Of a stretch of DNA of 64,000 nt, positions 32,405 through 45,284 are shown in pieces. The notes beneath the pieces are model-generated. The model worked only from the letters and a program-made list of their open reading frames with translations, did not search any database and was not told where the DNA came from. Position numbers and translations under genes: made by a program. Positions within the stretch are counted from its first letter, which is position 1. Each line of letters begins with the position of its first letter. Source of the stretch: Mugil cephalus (taxonomy: Eukaryota; Chordata; Actinopteri; Mugiliformes; Mugilidae); the NCBI RefSeq assembly GCF_022458985.1, contig NC_061789.1:3451501-3515500 (forward strand), given 5' to 3'.

Positions 32405-35263
32405 TCATACTGTGATATGTTCAGACTTGAGGGGCTCATTGGTCTCATTGTCACCGTCTGTCTTCTGAGTTCCTGCAGATGAGAAAACAAATTGAGGAGG
32501 TTAGCATAGCTTTAGCATGAGAAATTCACCTGACTTCCTGTGTTTATGCTAAGCTAAGCTAACCTCTTTCTGGGTCCTGTTATTATTCACATTTCCCAAC
32601 GTGTCCTAAACCATTTAACATTTAACTCACCTCTAACACGACGTACTGTGATGAACTGAAAGAACACAAGCAGAACCAGAACCAGAACCAGAAGTCCAGC
32701 TCCCACCACTATTCCAGCCATCAACCCTTCAATGGTCACTTTTCCACACGGGTCCACAAACAGTTTCTCTGAAAGACATCAGACAACATGAGAATATAAA
32801 GGTTGAACAGGCTGATTAAAGCTGCACATGTCTAATGATTAAAGACTAGAGGGAGTCTCACCAGGCACAGTGATGGTAGAACCAGTCTCATGGTTCAGGT
32901 CCTTCTGTTGGACCACACACTGGAAGCAGGTGGTTGTGGTGGAGGTCACAGTAGTTTGGAGGGTGATGTGGTAGCGACCGTCTCTCTCTGAGATCTCAGC
33001 CTCCTCAGCATCAAGGATGTTTCCATCACAGTTCTGCCACCGTAGCTCTGGCTTTGGAAAAGCTCCTTGAACCTCACACTTCAGCTGGACCCCAGAATCT
33101 GTCACCTTAGACATCGTGACGATGGGTTTGGGAACTGAACCTGAGAACAGAGGAAACACAACAAACATGGAGACTTGAAATGTCATTTTGGACTCTGTTT
33201 GTGGTCTGATGTCTGAAGGTTTGTCTGTAAATACAGTGAAACATTTGAGACAGAAAAACATCTCATCAACTGGTCTCAGGTTCATTTATCCGGAGTAAAG
33301 AATGATGGTGTGTTCATGTCTTATTATCTCAGTTGTGTTGGGGAGGAGGTTGTTTCTTCATTCAGGAATAATTTCCTGCTTATGTTATGTTAGTCACTAA
33401 GTTTGATAGAAAACTTTCTCCTGAATAAATTCAGACGTCGTCCTGTTTCTGTTTGAATGATGATCAACGCTACAGATGTACACATCAACATTTCTGTCTC
33501 TGACATAGAGACCTGTAGATGTAGGTTAATATGTCTGAGTATTCATTGTGTATTTATGACGATAGAAACTAAATCAAAGATCAACTCAGAGCAAAGTGTC
33601 TGTTGAACTTTACTGATGATAATATGAATTTATTATGTGAGAATTTACATTATTAGGAATTAAACATAATTACTCACCAACAACAAGTGTCATGTTGAAT
33701 GTCAGTCCTCCATTACGTTGTGGAAAGTCACAGGTGTAGTCTCCAGTGTCTGTGGTCGTTGTGTTAATAATCCTGATGGAGGCGTTACCAAACCTCATCT
33801 GTTCAGGAAAATGTGAGACTCTTCCTCTGAACTGATCATCTTGACCTGAGAGGCCGTTACCGTGATGAAGACCAGCATCGTAGATGAACACATTCTTCTT
33901 CTGTCCATCTTTCCTCCAGACAAAGAGTTTTCGCTTAACACTCTCCTTGGTGCTGAGGGAACACGGTAAGATGACGTCACCACCTTCAGATACTGTGATG
34001 ACCTCTGACCCTGGAAGACAAAACAGATTTTTAACAACATCAACTTTTAATTGGTAATAAACAGACAGACACATTTACATGTTATTTGAACAACTTCTGA
34101 AACGTCACCAATGGGATGGCTGTCCTTATAGTACAGTACAGTATAATTAGTGTAGTTACAGCAGTTCTATATAGTTTTCTTTAGCCTCTGGGAATTTGCC
34201 GTAGAGGGCCACACAGATGAATTATGTTCTATATCAAAGTTTTTATAGTTGATAAGAAGCAGTCGTGTTTTCCTTGTAAAGAATTAACACACATACCAAC
34301 ACAGCCTGATAAACCAGTGGTTTCAGGCATATTGGTTGTTTGAAGGCAGTCATGGAGTTTCAAAATATAGTCAATCTCACATATATGACATTTGACTGTT
34401 CAAAGCAGTCACTTAAAAAAACAGAAAAAACTTGGTACAGAAAATTCTAAAAGGATCGAGTAAAAAACAACCTGCACACAGACTCACACCTTATAATGTA
34501 ATCCGGAAATATCATAATCAACATCCTCACAAAAACACAGCAGGAAGGGAGAGAGAACCACAGAAACCGACAGGAAACAGGGGGCGACAAAGTGGCAGCT
34601 TTAAAGGCCCCCCTCCCCCTCCTGCAGTTTATAAAAACCAATGCGTTTCGTTACTGTGGCGCTGAAGTTTGGTCCCGATGAAAAAGTTTAAAAGTTCCCA
34701 CTTAGAGGCTTCGCTACTAAAATGAAGGCAGTTATTGACCATTTCACATTAAAACAATTATAAAAAATTAGAATAATAATAAAATAAAGAGTTGTGAAAT
34801 GTTTAAAATGTCTCAGAGTCTCTTGCAGTCAAAAAAGCAGTGAAAGACAGTCCCCGTTTGTCCACAGAAAGGACAGTCGCTGGATACTGTCGGTTTCTAA
34901 TGGAAATAAAAGCTTTGACTGTAGATCTGCAGATGTTTAGTTCAGAAGTGGCTCATAAAAGAGAGAGACAAGGAGACAGATGTGGACAGAGAGACAGAGA
35001 GAAACCAGGACAGACGGAGTGAGCTGTGAAGGAGACTCTAGTTTGACCAATCTCAGTCTCTTTAAATGTCCAGATATTATATCAGTAGAGCAGTAAACAC
35101 GTCTCGATAGCAAACACACAACACATACAAACACTCTGCGGACACATATGAATGAACGTCTCGTTGTCTTACCTTGAACAGCATTATTGTCATGTTCAGC
35201 TCGTACCGTCAGAAAGAAGATCAGAGTCAGAAACCACGTTATAAACTTCACTATAAAACCCAT
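32405..35263 (-). CDS. B7/butyrophilin-like Ig receptor, copy 3
   Basis: Exons in transcript order: 35263-35173 (signal peptide MGFIVKFITWFLTLIFFL), 34010-33678 (V-set), 33140-32862 (C-set), 32768-32631 (TM), 32472-32405 (tail). They total 909 nt, giving 302 aa with normal junctions. The V domain differs from copy 2 mainly in the first loop (VKRKLFVWRKDG) and is otherwise nearly the same; the C domain is identical in protein. The V-to-C intron is essentially the copy 2 intron, so copies 2 and 3 are sisters. Carries the shared LINE fragment in intron 1. Confidence 0.87.
34610..34935 (-). mobile_element. Old LINE fragment in intron 1 of Ig copy 3
   Basis: Same C-x2-C-x7-H-x4-C coding remnant as in copies 1, 2 and 6 (minus strand, 34815-34880), with the same flanking stops. 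Confidence 0.55.
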
Positions 35264-35424
35264 GATGGAAACGAGGAAACAAAAAAGAAAATAGCGAAGA
35301 ACTGTCTGCAGAACAGTGCTTCAATAGTAGTTGTCCGTGCGTGGTTCCTAACGATGACTGCTGCGACTCCGATTTGGCTCCGACTCCGAGCGCTTCGATG
35401 ATGCGCGTTTCTCGATTCTGTTGT

Positions 35425-35720
35425 AGCCCAGTGGTGTTACGTCACGTGGTGTGGTTTCTCTCTCCTTGTTTGAGGAAGGAAGAAACCGCGACCGTGTGTT
35501 CGGGCAGCAGTTTTCAAAGTGGCAAAAAGTGATGATTATATGACACGTCTTTCAAGAATTTGAGTAGATTTGATTTTAGTTCATAGTGGCTTCTAATAAA
35601 CACAGACATGATTTTTCAATGCAAAACTTTAAAGGCCGTTTTCTCAAAAGGAGTTTTTCACACATAGCAAACTTCCCAGATTATTCCTAGATACGTCCTT
35701 AACAATAAGACCGTGGTTGG
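35425..35720 (-). repeat. 5' flanking cassette of Ig copy 3 (single unit)
   Basis: Contains TTACGTCACGTGG at 35437-35449 and the GGCAAAAAGTGATGATT and CAATGCAAAACTTTAAAGG words. It corresponds to the second unit at copies 1 and 6; the first unit is absent. Confidence 0.55.
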
Positions 35721-36318
35721 TCCCCACCGTTGACTGTCTGAGCCAGCGCGAGAGGGGGATTGCAGAGAGAGCTAATAAACAGGCAGAGACAGGGAGGATG
35801 TTTTTTTTTTGTCTATTGCTAATGCAGACAGGTGTGTGTATAGTCCGCTGTACAGTGTGTCGGTCTCTCACGTCTCCTGAGGCGTGTGGCTGGTGTGCAG
35901 CTCTGTGAGCCACTGGAACCTGGTCAGTAGGCGCTGTAGGTTCAGTGTTGGGCTGGTGTGTGTGGGATTTCTGTCTGCAGGCTGTCGCTGCCGCCATAGC
36001 TGCTTGCAGGGCTAGTGTTGTAACAGCGCGCTTCATGGCTGCTGGTTGCTCTGCCTTCACTCTTGTTACCTTTTTTTTTTAATCTCTTCCTAATACTATA
36101 TACTCTGAAAATCCACAAACCCTATAAATGCAGTGATTACGGTCATTTTAGTAAGTTCAGCCCCGACTTGGACTTCTTAGGTGAGGGTGGGTTTTTGTCT
36201 ATTGCCTTTGAGACGATCGGCCAAACTTTTGCAATTTTTTTTTTTCCCTGTTCTTCTCTTTTGTTTGCTTTGAGTTTGCAGCTTTGTTCATTGATAGTTA
36301 GTGTGGTTTGTGTTTAAT

Positions 36319-36322
<4 letters not shown>
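35720..36322. repeat. Array-specific upstream sequence, copy at Ig 3
   Basis: Diverged homolog of 20640-21180 and 53000-53550. It has about 139 bp more (35922-36056) than those copies. No supported gene. Confidence 0.45.

Positions 36323-36355
<33 letters not shown>
36323..36355 (+). repeat. (GA)n microsatellite
   Basis: About sixteen GA units at the junction between the copy 3 upstream sequence and flank homologous to 16520-16640. Confidence 0.9.
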
Positions 36356-36356
<1 letters not shown>

Positions 36357-36664
36357 CTATTTATGTCTTCTTTTACTCAGGATGTCAATAAAAACAAACA
36401 AGCAAACAAACATGGAGACTATTTTACAAAAACAGATTTTTATTTCTGGCGCTCTGAGTTTTCTTCATTAACTGTAACTTAAAAGGAACTTGAACATTTC
36501 ATTCTCTACTTTGCAGAATGAATTAAAGCAGTTGTTGAACATAGACCATGTAAACTAATACAGGAAAATAATGAGCTCTGTCTTAACTGGTAACAATAAG
36601 AAATCTATACATAAAACGTGTGTAACCATGGTGATTCAAGCTCTTTGATGTTTAAAGTCCACAC

Positions 36665-37144
36665 TGTTGGGTTTTTAGGGGTTAATAAGGACTTCAGCCT
36701 GTGTAAAACCTTGGGAAGAATCAGGAAGAATGTTACTTACGCCATCTCACCATATCAATCATTGTCTTTCGCTTTGCTACAGCTGCTCATAGATTAGGAC
36801 ACATTACACCCAAATATCTCACATGCTGGAGACCAGATGAAGCCAATCGGCTACATATAGAAACTCACCGACACATGAGAGGCCGTACTCCTCCCCACTG
36901 TCTTACAGGCGAGTGTCACGGTAGAATAAGATCATTGTACGTCCCTGAAGTTCAGCTTTTAGTTATTTTTACCCCTAAGGTGAACTGACCGAAGCCTCAG
37001 CGCTGAATCAATATCTATTCTCTGTGAACCAGATAAATATCCAAAACGTGAGAAATTGTCGTGTGATTTGTGTGTAGGTGAACGACCCTTTACATACGGT
37101 ATAAAGATCCTGAGCTGAAGGAGAGGAAAATATCCTCCTTCACA
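36665..37144. mobile_element. Possible solo LTR, 480 bp
   Basis: The insert begins TGTTGGG and ends TTCACA, so it has TG...CA ends, and is flanked by ACAC on both sides (36661-36664 and 37145-37148). Homologous flank at 45810 lacks it and shows the empty site (GTCCACACCAAG). A TATAAAG box lies near its right end (37100). It looks like a lone long terminal repeat of an unassigned LTR family. No internal coding region is present. Confidence 0.4.
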
Positions 37145-37148
37145 ACAC

Positions 37149-37642
37149 CAAGAGAAATTTCACACAAATAGGATGTTTCAGGTTTACATACATACATATA
37201 CATATATACACACACACACAACTCACACATCTTCTGTTCAAATGCCAAAAATGATGCAAAGTGATACAGAATAATTTTCCATTCACAACAAAGCTACAGG
37301 TTTAAAGTGCTTCAGGTCATTTCAAATGTTAACAAGTAAAAACTATGTCCTTTCCTCATTATTAATAAATACAGTGACATAACACACAGCAGTAGTAAAG
37401 GTAAAGTACAGTTAATTAAAAACTGATTGAGGTAAAGTGTTTACAGGAAGATTCAGCTCAGTCACACACTGATCAGCTCTGTAATGACCTTTGAAAAGAG
37501 CTAAAACTATAGAAGTTATAACTCCCTCCTGTATGTTAATTATTATGTTAATTATTGACAATTGTTTTCTGAGTAGATTGGTCTTTTAGTAACATGATCA
37601 TAGTGAAGCTGAAGATCAGTGAAAACATGATGTTGTAGTGAA
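37149..37642 (-). other. 3' flank of Ig copy 4
   Basis: Homologous to 45815-46197 and 49290-49672, with a CATATATACACACACACAC-type simple repeat near 37190-37222. No gene seen. Confidence 0.55.
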
Positions 37643-40600
37643 TCATACTGTGACATGTTCAGACTTGAGGGGCTCATTGGTCTCATTGTCACCGTCTGTC
37701 TTCTGAGTTCCTGCAGATGAGAAAACAAATTGAGGAGGTTAGCATAGCTTTAGCATGAGAAATTCACCTGACTTCCTTTTTTTTTTTCTCCTCTTCCATT
37801 TGTCTGCATTTGTCTGCATAGTTGAACAACACAGGGTGTCAACATTATATGAGGTTGATGCAGTTATATTCTTGCAGCTGAAAGCTTTATTACTTCAGTG
37901 CGTGAGTGTGACCATCACCAGCCCTCCCTGAGAACTGTCCTGTTGATCTTTATTGAGTGTAGTGACCTTGTGTGGCAGGGAGGGCAGTGCTACACCTCAG
38001 TGAATAGAGGGGGTGAACAAAGGAAAGAAAAGATGTAGAAGGATGGACAGTGGAGGAGATACATGTGGTGCTAGTAGGAACTAGTGGAGTACAGGGTTCT
38101 GTGCTTCCCAAGTCACCTCACTCAAGTATGACTGGGTACAGGGGGGTGCTGTGTAAATCTCTGGAGAGATGAGAGAGTCCAGGGGGGACAAGGGTGTCCC
38201 AATGGAAGGAGAGAAGTCTGCCATAGGGCACGTAGTGATAGAGTGAAAACAATAATCCAACCCTTAATACCCGGGACTCATCAATTCTTTTTGATGTGAT
38301 CCAGCACGGGCTGGCAGGAGACAACACACATGCATGTGGGCATTCCCTAAATATGAGTGAGACCATTACCAGGGCCCAGAGTCAGGTCAGAAGCCCCAGT
38401 GCCCGAGAACCTCCACCCCAGTGTGGGGCGCATGGGTGACAGGACCAGAGAACCACCGTAGCCACGGGGCAAGCCACACCCCAGCGCAGATGGCGAGCGA
38501 CGACCAACACCCCCAGACCGACCAAGCGTGCACAAGTCGGTGCAGGCCAGAGCAGCCCCCCATACCCCCCACACCCCCCAGCCACCGCAGCCCGTCCACC
38601 CACCGCCGCCAACACCCCCACCCAAAGACCCCACCCCCCGCCCGCATGGCAGCCATGGACACCTCTCCAGCCGAGAGGACTCCCCCAGGAGCCCAGCAAA
38701 GCCCCCGCAGACGGGCACCGGCCCAGCGCCCAACCAGGGACGGGCCATCCGAGCAGGGGGGCCAAGGAGCCGGCCCCATGCCCCTGCCGCACCCAGGCCA
38801 GGGAGACCACAGGAAGAGAGAACCCCCACCCGCCAGGGAGAGACCCCAGCCCCCCATCGAAGGGAGAGGGGAAGCACCAAGCCACCACCCGAACCAGTCG
38901 ATACCGGAACAACCGGGTACCCAAGGAAGCCGCCACGAACCCGTCGCCACGCAGCACCAGGAGACAAAGCCAGGCCAAGAGGACACCAGAGAATCTAGGT
39001 AGGTACCCCTACCAATGGCCGTGGGGCCACAGACCGCCAGCCCAAGATCCCCCTGCTAGCGGAGGACCAGGCCCCCCAAGCCGTGCCAATGGATAATGAA
39101 AAGTGACAGTGTCCCTATTACTGTGCTTCCTCAGTCCCTGATGAGGAAGCAAGCCCCTACACCGTGACCCTGTGACCCTGGATGTGGTGTGGTGCATTAA
39201 GACAGGGGGCAAACAGGAGGGTCAGGTGGGTCAGAGGACTGCAGCACACTGGGTGGACCCCTAAGGTGAGGTGCATTAAAAACTTGGGATGGGTGTGTGT
39301 GGTGTACCTAGCCTTGGTTGTAATGGGCGACATAGTGTATGGTGGAGTGTGAGGTGAGTGCAATTTAGGAGGCAGGCAAGTGAGGGCCAAGTCCCCGGCA
39401 GCAGGGCCAAGGCGCAACAGCTGCCCATGGGACCCACAGACTGGGCGGGGGCCCCCAGGACTCAGGAAGTCCCCCGACCAGACCCCGCCCCCAGCAACCA
39501 GGATGCGACAGACCCCTAGGAAACCCCGAAGAACCAACATCGACCAGCCGAGCAATGGCATCAGCTACCCCCCCATCCACCCCCCGGGGTGGCAGGGGTG
39601 CCCCCAAGGCGGACGGAGACCCCACCCCCCACAGCCCCCCCAGTCCCAGCGCGACGGAGCGACCGGACACGCCCAGGGTGGTACTCATGCAGCCCCCCAC
39701 ACCCTCAGGCTCCGACCCCAAGGCGCCGGGCGTGGCCCCGACCGACGGAGCCCCCCGGACCCCAGGAAGGCCCCCCACGACCAGCGAGGGCCCAGCCACC
39801 AGCGGAAGGAAGGAGGGGCCGGAGGAGGAGCCGGGCGAAGGGAGGAGGGCGCCGCAGAGGGGAGGGAGAGGAGGGGACAGGGAGCCCGCCAGCCCAGACC
39901 GCCAAGGCCCACCAGGAGATCCAGGGAGAGTCGGTCACCGATACACCACGACCCCAGGAAAGTGAGCAAGCGCCGAAGCCACAGGGAACCCCAGGCAAGT
40001 CTCCAGCGCCACCCCACGTGGGGGAGAGGGAGGCCAGCCGGGTAAACCGCTCAGGGCCGGAAGTCAACCCAGGGGTGAGAAGGAGTAGGGCACCCCTAAT
40101 GCATGCTCAAAGTGTTGTTGTCCGGGGATCCTCCTTAGTGAACCTGGATGAAGAGGGCAATAAAATCTTTTCCATAACGACATTCATCACTGTAAGAGAA
40201 ATATTATTATAGCATTACAGTAAGTGGAACAGAAGTGGCAAAAGCTAGCAGGCAAAGTCTAGATGTAAATTAAGGTTGAGGGAGTCGCAGAATACAGACC
40301 ATTTTACTCAACAGAGTCAACTGATTTTTTCGGGTAGCAGATATTTTCTCCAATGATATATAATCGGAAAGAAGGTTCAACCACTGGGAAATGTTTAGTG
40401 ACTGTTTGTTCTTCCAGTTCATAAGGATTGTTTTCTTGGCGATGGTGAGAGCTACAAGGACAGATTGTGATAGATGGTGAGGAAGACTGATTGTTTCCAG
40501 GTCACCAATGAGGCACAAGTTAGGGGTTAATGGGATTCTGCAGTCCAAAATTAAGGCGAGTTTCTGTGTTACAAGTGACCAGAAGTGCTGTACCGGAGAA

Positions 40601-43600
40601 CAGAGCCAGAGAGCGTGGAAATAAGAATCTGAATAGTTTTGGGTGCATTGCGTACATTTGTCGGATTGGGAGAAGCCCATTCTATACATCTTGTATTGAG
40701 TTGTGTGTGATCTGTGGAGTACTTTAAACTGGATCAGCTGTAAATTCGAGTTTTTGGTCATTTTAAATATATTTTGGCAGATCTGAGTCCAGAAATCAAA
40801 GTCTGTAGACAGGGAAAGATCGGCTTCCCATTTTGATATTGGTACATCTATTAAATGTGTGGTTGATAGCAGCTTATATATTAAAGAGAGGGTTTTCTTC
40901 TTTTTTGGTGTGAGTTTTTTAATGTTGGTGACGAATTGTGGTGGCTGTATGCAGTTCTGGAGCACTGGGATTTTCTTTCTGATTGTCTTGGTCACCTGTA
41001 GGTATTGGAGGAAGTTTCCATTTCTTACTTCAAACGTATCAAATAAATCTCTGTGATTCATAAGTAAGTTCCCCTGGAAGAGGTGATGGAGGTGGGTTAT
41101 TCCTTTATGCTTCCAAGTGCTGAGGTGAAGAGGGACTTTGTTATTCACAAAGTCAGGGTTGTGCCAAATTGGGGAGAACCCACAGGGTTCCAGCAGGGAT
41201 CCTGTGGTCTCTAGACTCTTCCACCAAGCCGACAGGGTGGCGGCAATAATGGGGTTTTGGAAGCAGTTATGACGCTTAAGGGTGATTGTAATGAAGGGCA
41301 GGTCCGAAATGCATATGTTGAGGCAGTCGGCCTGTTCTATTTCTAACCACGAATTTTAATCTGCCTCTGGGTTTATCCATTTGGTGATGTATTGTAGCTG
41401 ATTTGCCAGGTAGTAGATTGTAAAGTTCGGTGCATCAAGTCCTCCTTCTGATTTATTTTTTTGAAGGGTGGTGAGGCTAATTTTTGTCTGTTTGTTTTTG
41501 GAGTAAAATTTGGTGACTGCAGAATCTAGGTTCTGGAACCATTTTGCTGTGGGTTTGAATGGGATCATGGAGAATAAGTAATTAATTCGTGGCAAAATTT
41601 TCATTTTAACTGTTGCTATGCGTCCCATCAGAGAGATAGGAAGATTGGTCCAGCGCTTCAGGTCATCACAGATTTTATCCAGAAGTGGATCAAAGTTCAG
41701 TTGCACTAACTCTGACAATTTAGGTGAGATGTTTATGCCCAAGTATTTGATATTTCCTATGGAAAAGGGTAGTTGGGGTTTATGGTCTGCAGGATCCCAT
41801 GCTTTGTCCGTTATTGGTAGTATTGTTGATTTGGACCAGTTGATTGAGTAGTCAGAGAGGGCTGAAAATGTTGAAATACAATTATAAGCTTCCTGTAATG
41901 ATCTCTGAGGTTGTTGCAAGTAAAGTAAAACATTGTCAGCATATAGATTGATCTTGTGTTCAGAGATGGATGAGTGGATACCCTGGATACTGGAGTTCTG
42001 ACGTATTGCTGATGCGAGCGGTTCAATAAATAGCAAACAGTAGGGGAGACAGGGGGCATCCTTGTCTGGTTCCCCTCTGTAAGGTGAAGCTTTGTGATGT
42101 GAAACCATTGGTGGTGACTGTGGCCTTAGGTGAATTATACAGTGCAGCAACCCAGTGGATAAATGACTCTCCAAAGCCGAAATTTTGAAGGGTGGCAAAG
42201 AGGAAAGCCCAGTTAACTTTATCAAAGGCTTTCTCAGCATCCAGTGATAAAACAATGGCTTCTGTATTTCTACGCTGGGACATGCTGATCAGGTTAAGGA
42301 GCCGTCTAACATTATTTGTAGATTGTCGGCCTTTGATGAAACCTGTTTGGTCATTGAGAATTATTGATGAAATTACTTTCTCTAGTCTAGATGCTAGTGC
42401 TTTGGAAATAATTTTGATGTCTGTATTAATCAATGACAGAGGGCGATAGCTGGAAGGGAGTGTTGGGTCTTTATCAGGTTTTAAAAGTAATTTAATTGCA
42501 GCAGTATTCATTTGGGATCTTATGCAACCTGTGTTTTTGATTTCTGTAACAGTCCTTAGGAACAAGGGGACCAGATCTGACCAGAACTGTTTCATAAATT
42601 CGGCAGGGAAACCATCCGTGCCAGGAGCTTTGCCCATAGGCATGTTTTCTAAAGCTGTTAATAGTTCTTCCATGGTCAGTGGTGAATCCAATATGTTTCT
42701 TTGTTCTGCCGTCAGTTGGGGTAGATTGAGTTTTTTGAGGAAGGCCTGAATGTCGTCAGGATTCGGGTTGGTAGTTGTTGAATATAATTTTTCATAGAAG
42801 CTGTAAAAGATATGATTAATTTCCTGTGATGATTGAGTGTGTTTGACCTGACTTCCAGTGTTTATGCTAAGCTAAGCTAACCTCTTTCTGGGTCCTGTTG
42901 TTATTCACATTTCCCAACGTGTCCTAAACCATTTAACATTTAACTCACCTCTAACACGACGTACTGTGATGAACTTAAAGAACACAAGCAGAACCAGAAC
43001 CAGAACCAGAAGTCCAGCTCCCACCACTATTCCAGTCATCAACCCTTCAATGGTCACTTTCCCACACGGGTCCACAAACGGTTTCTCTGAAAGACATTAG
43101 ACAACATGAGAATATAAAGGTTGAACAGGCTGATTAAAGCTGCACATGTCTAATGATTAAAGACTAGAGGGAGTCTCACCCGGCACAGTGATGGTAGAAC
43201 CAGTCTCATGGTTCAGGTCCTTCTGTTGGACCACACACTGGAAGCAGGTGGTTGTGGTGGAGGTCACAGTAGTTTGGAGGGTGATGTGGTAGCGACCGTC
43301 TCTCTCTGAGATCTCAGCCTCCTCAGCATCAAAGATGTTTCCATCACAGTTCTGCCACCGTAGCTCTGGCTTTGGAAAAGCTCCTTGAACCTCACACTTC
43401 AGCTGGACCCCAGAATCTGTCACCTTAGACATCGTGACGATGGGTTTGGGAACTGAACCTGAGAACAGAGGAAACACAACAAACATGGAGACTTGAAATG
43501 TCATTTTGGACTCTGTTTGTGGTCTGATGTCTGAAGGTCTGTCTGTAAATACAGTCACACATTTGAGACGGAAAAACATCTCATCAACTGAATTTATTAT

Positions 43601-45063
43601 ATGAGAATTTACGTTATTAGGAGTTAAACATAATTACTCACCAACAACAAGTGTAATGTTGAATGTGAGTCCTCCATTAAGTTCTGGAAAGTAACAGGTG
43701 TAGTCTCCAGTGTCTATGGTCGTTGTGTTAATAATCATGATGGAGGCGTTACCAAACCTCATCTGTTCAGGAAAATGTGAGACTCTTCCTCTGAACTGAT
43801 CATCTTGACCTGGGAGGCCGTTACCGTGATGAAGACCAGCATCGTAGATGAACACATTCTTCTTCTGTCCATCTTTCCAGACGAAGAGTTTTTGTTCAAC
43901 ACTCTCCTTGGTGCTGAGGGAACACGGTAAGATGACGTCACCACCTTCAGATACTGTGATGACCTCTGACCCTGGAAGACAAAACAGATTTTTAACAACA
44001 TCAACTTTTAATTGGTAATAAACAGACAGAGACATTTACATGTTATTTGAACAACTTCTGAGACTTTATCAATGGGAGGGCTCAGTCCCAGCGATAGACT
44101 ACAATGAGCTACTGAGTGTATACTACCTGTTTATATATATCTGTGGTAGACTACGTTCTCACTTCCTGGATAAAGTTTAGACTCCAACCTGACAATCACT
44201 AACTGCCAACATAACTCCAGTAGGTGGCAGCATTGCACTTTTCAATATTCTCAGAACAATGACACACATGAAACACACCATAAAATCTCATGAAACTAAA
44301 AATGAACAAAGAATGAACGAGCACACATACAAACACAGTCTGGCACAATAACCCACGGTGTCAGGTGATTCACAGTTTTGGCCATGAAGACAGTCACGGA
44401 ATTTCGAAATATACCTCACACATTTGACACTGACTCTTCGAAGCAGTCGTTTAAAAACATATGAGAAAAGACAGTGCTGAGACAACTTTAAAAGGATCGG
44501 GTATAGACCCGCATGGACACAACCTCACACCGTGTAACTCAACATCCACTTTTACTGCCAACGCCCACGAGTTGGTGACGCTGACTGGATGTTGTCAGTA
44601 GGACCGAGTAGATGCACTTTTCTAACAATAAGCAACTATGTCGACATGTCGCAGTAGGAATAAGAAGTGATGGGATATACGACTACACATCAACCAACAC
44701 ATCTCCCCTCTGCAACACACGAAGCAAAACACACTTAGAAACCCAGAAAAACACAGTTTGCAGTAGTTTAGTAAAGCGTTTAGTTTGGTCTTCATTACAT
44801 CTCAATGCATTTATATGTATGATAGTTCACAGAGGTTCTAGAGTTTCAGACGCATGTTAACACATGTGTCGGCACAACTGGAATCTGACGCTCTCCCACC
44901 TCCGTTTTAAAAGCATCTCCTGAAAAGCTGTGATGTGATAGAAAATGAATTAATCTCCTAACTTACCATGAACAGTTTTACTGTTATGTTCAGCTCGCAC
45001 CGTCAGAGAAATCAAGACCAGAGTCAGAAACGCCGGAATGAAGAACTTCACTGTAGAATCCAT
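37643..45063 (-). CDS. B7/butyrophilin-like Ig receptor, copy 4 (LINE in last intron)
   Basis: Exons in transcript order: 45063-44967 (signal peptide MDSTVKFFIPAFLTLVL), 43971-43642 (V-set), 43458-43180 (C-set), 43086-42949 (TM), 37710-37643 (tail, ending SEHVTV). They total 912 nt, giving 303 aa; the frame is open throughout. The V domain lacks one residue (VWKDG instead of VWRKDG) and reads YFPELNGGL in the third loop; the C domain has IFDAEE. The TM-to-tail intron, about 157 bp in other copies, is about 5.2 kb because a 5.07-kb L1 was inserted. Correct expression needs splicing across that L1 and no use of its poly(A) signals. Intron 1 differs from copies 1, 2, 3 and 6. Confidence 0.8.
37777..42845 (-). 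mobile_element. 5'-truncated L1-type LINE
   Basis: It is bounded by an 11-bp target duplication ACCTGACTTCC (37766-37776 and 42846-42856), with a T-run at its low-coordinate end, which is the poly(A) tail of a minus-strand insert. It begins within the linker before the reverse transcriptase, so ORF1 and the endonuclease are missing. RT motifs: GKAPGTDGFPAEF, DQTGFIKGRQSTNNVRR, SLDAEKAFDKVNW, TRQGCPLSPLLF. The catalytic box reads YADN rather than YADD. The C-terminal knuckle is CTQCTQNYSDSYFHALWLC. A frame change near 42050 and a break between 41355 and 41148 show it is dead. A long G-rich 3' region follows the stop at 40270. Confidence 0.88.
38390..40090 (-). other. G-rich 3' untranslated region of the L1
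   Basis: About 1.7 kb of extremely GC-rich DNA with C-runs on the plus strand, that is G-runs on the element's sense strand (GGGGGGTGTGGGGGG type at 38560-38580). Open frames of 150-220 codons occur on both strands and in several phases, which comes from the base composition rather than coding. It lies after the L1 ORF2 stop and before the poly(A) end. Similar proline-rich or collagen-like predictions in fish databases probably come from such regions. Confidence 0.7.
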
Positions 45064-45132
45064 GATAACAAAAGACGAGTGCACCAAGTCAAGTCTGTGT
45101 CGCTTCTACTCACGTCTCCTCCGGCCTCTCTC

Positions 45133-45141
45133 TATATATAT
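45133..45141 (-). promoter_or_regulatory. TATA box of Ig copy 4
   Basis: TATATATA about 70 bp upstream of the start codon at 45063 places a start site near 45105. The duplicate for copy 5 is at 48609-48617. Copies 1, 2, 3 and 6 have no such box at this place. Confidence 0.45.
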
Positions 45142-45284
45142 GGTACAAGACGCTATGGTACAATTACCCTCACATACTGTTCACATTTTGTACCGAGTTC
45201 CCTTGTAGCAAGGCAGAGAGAGAACCCAGAGAGGGAGGGGGAGAGAGAAGAGAGCCAAAAAGTGTGAAGGAGAACAGAAAGAGG

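Noticed and set aside
38347-40212. Several long proline-, glycine- and arginine-rich open frames on both strands
   Set aside because: They overlap in several phases and on both strands within the GC-rich 3' region of an L1; composition alone keeps them open, and there is no start or splice context.
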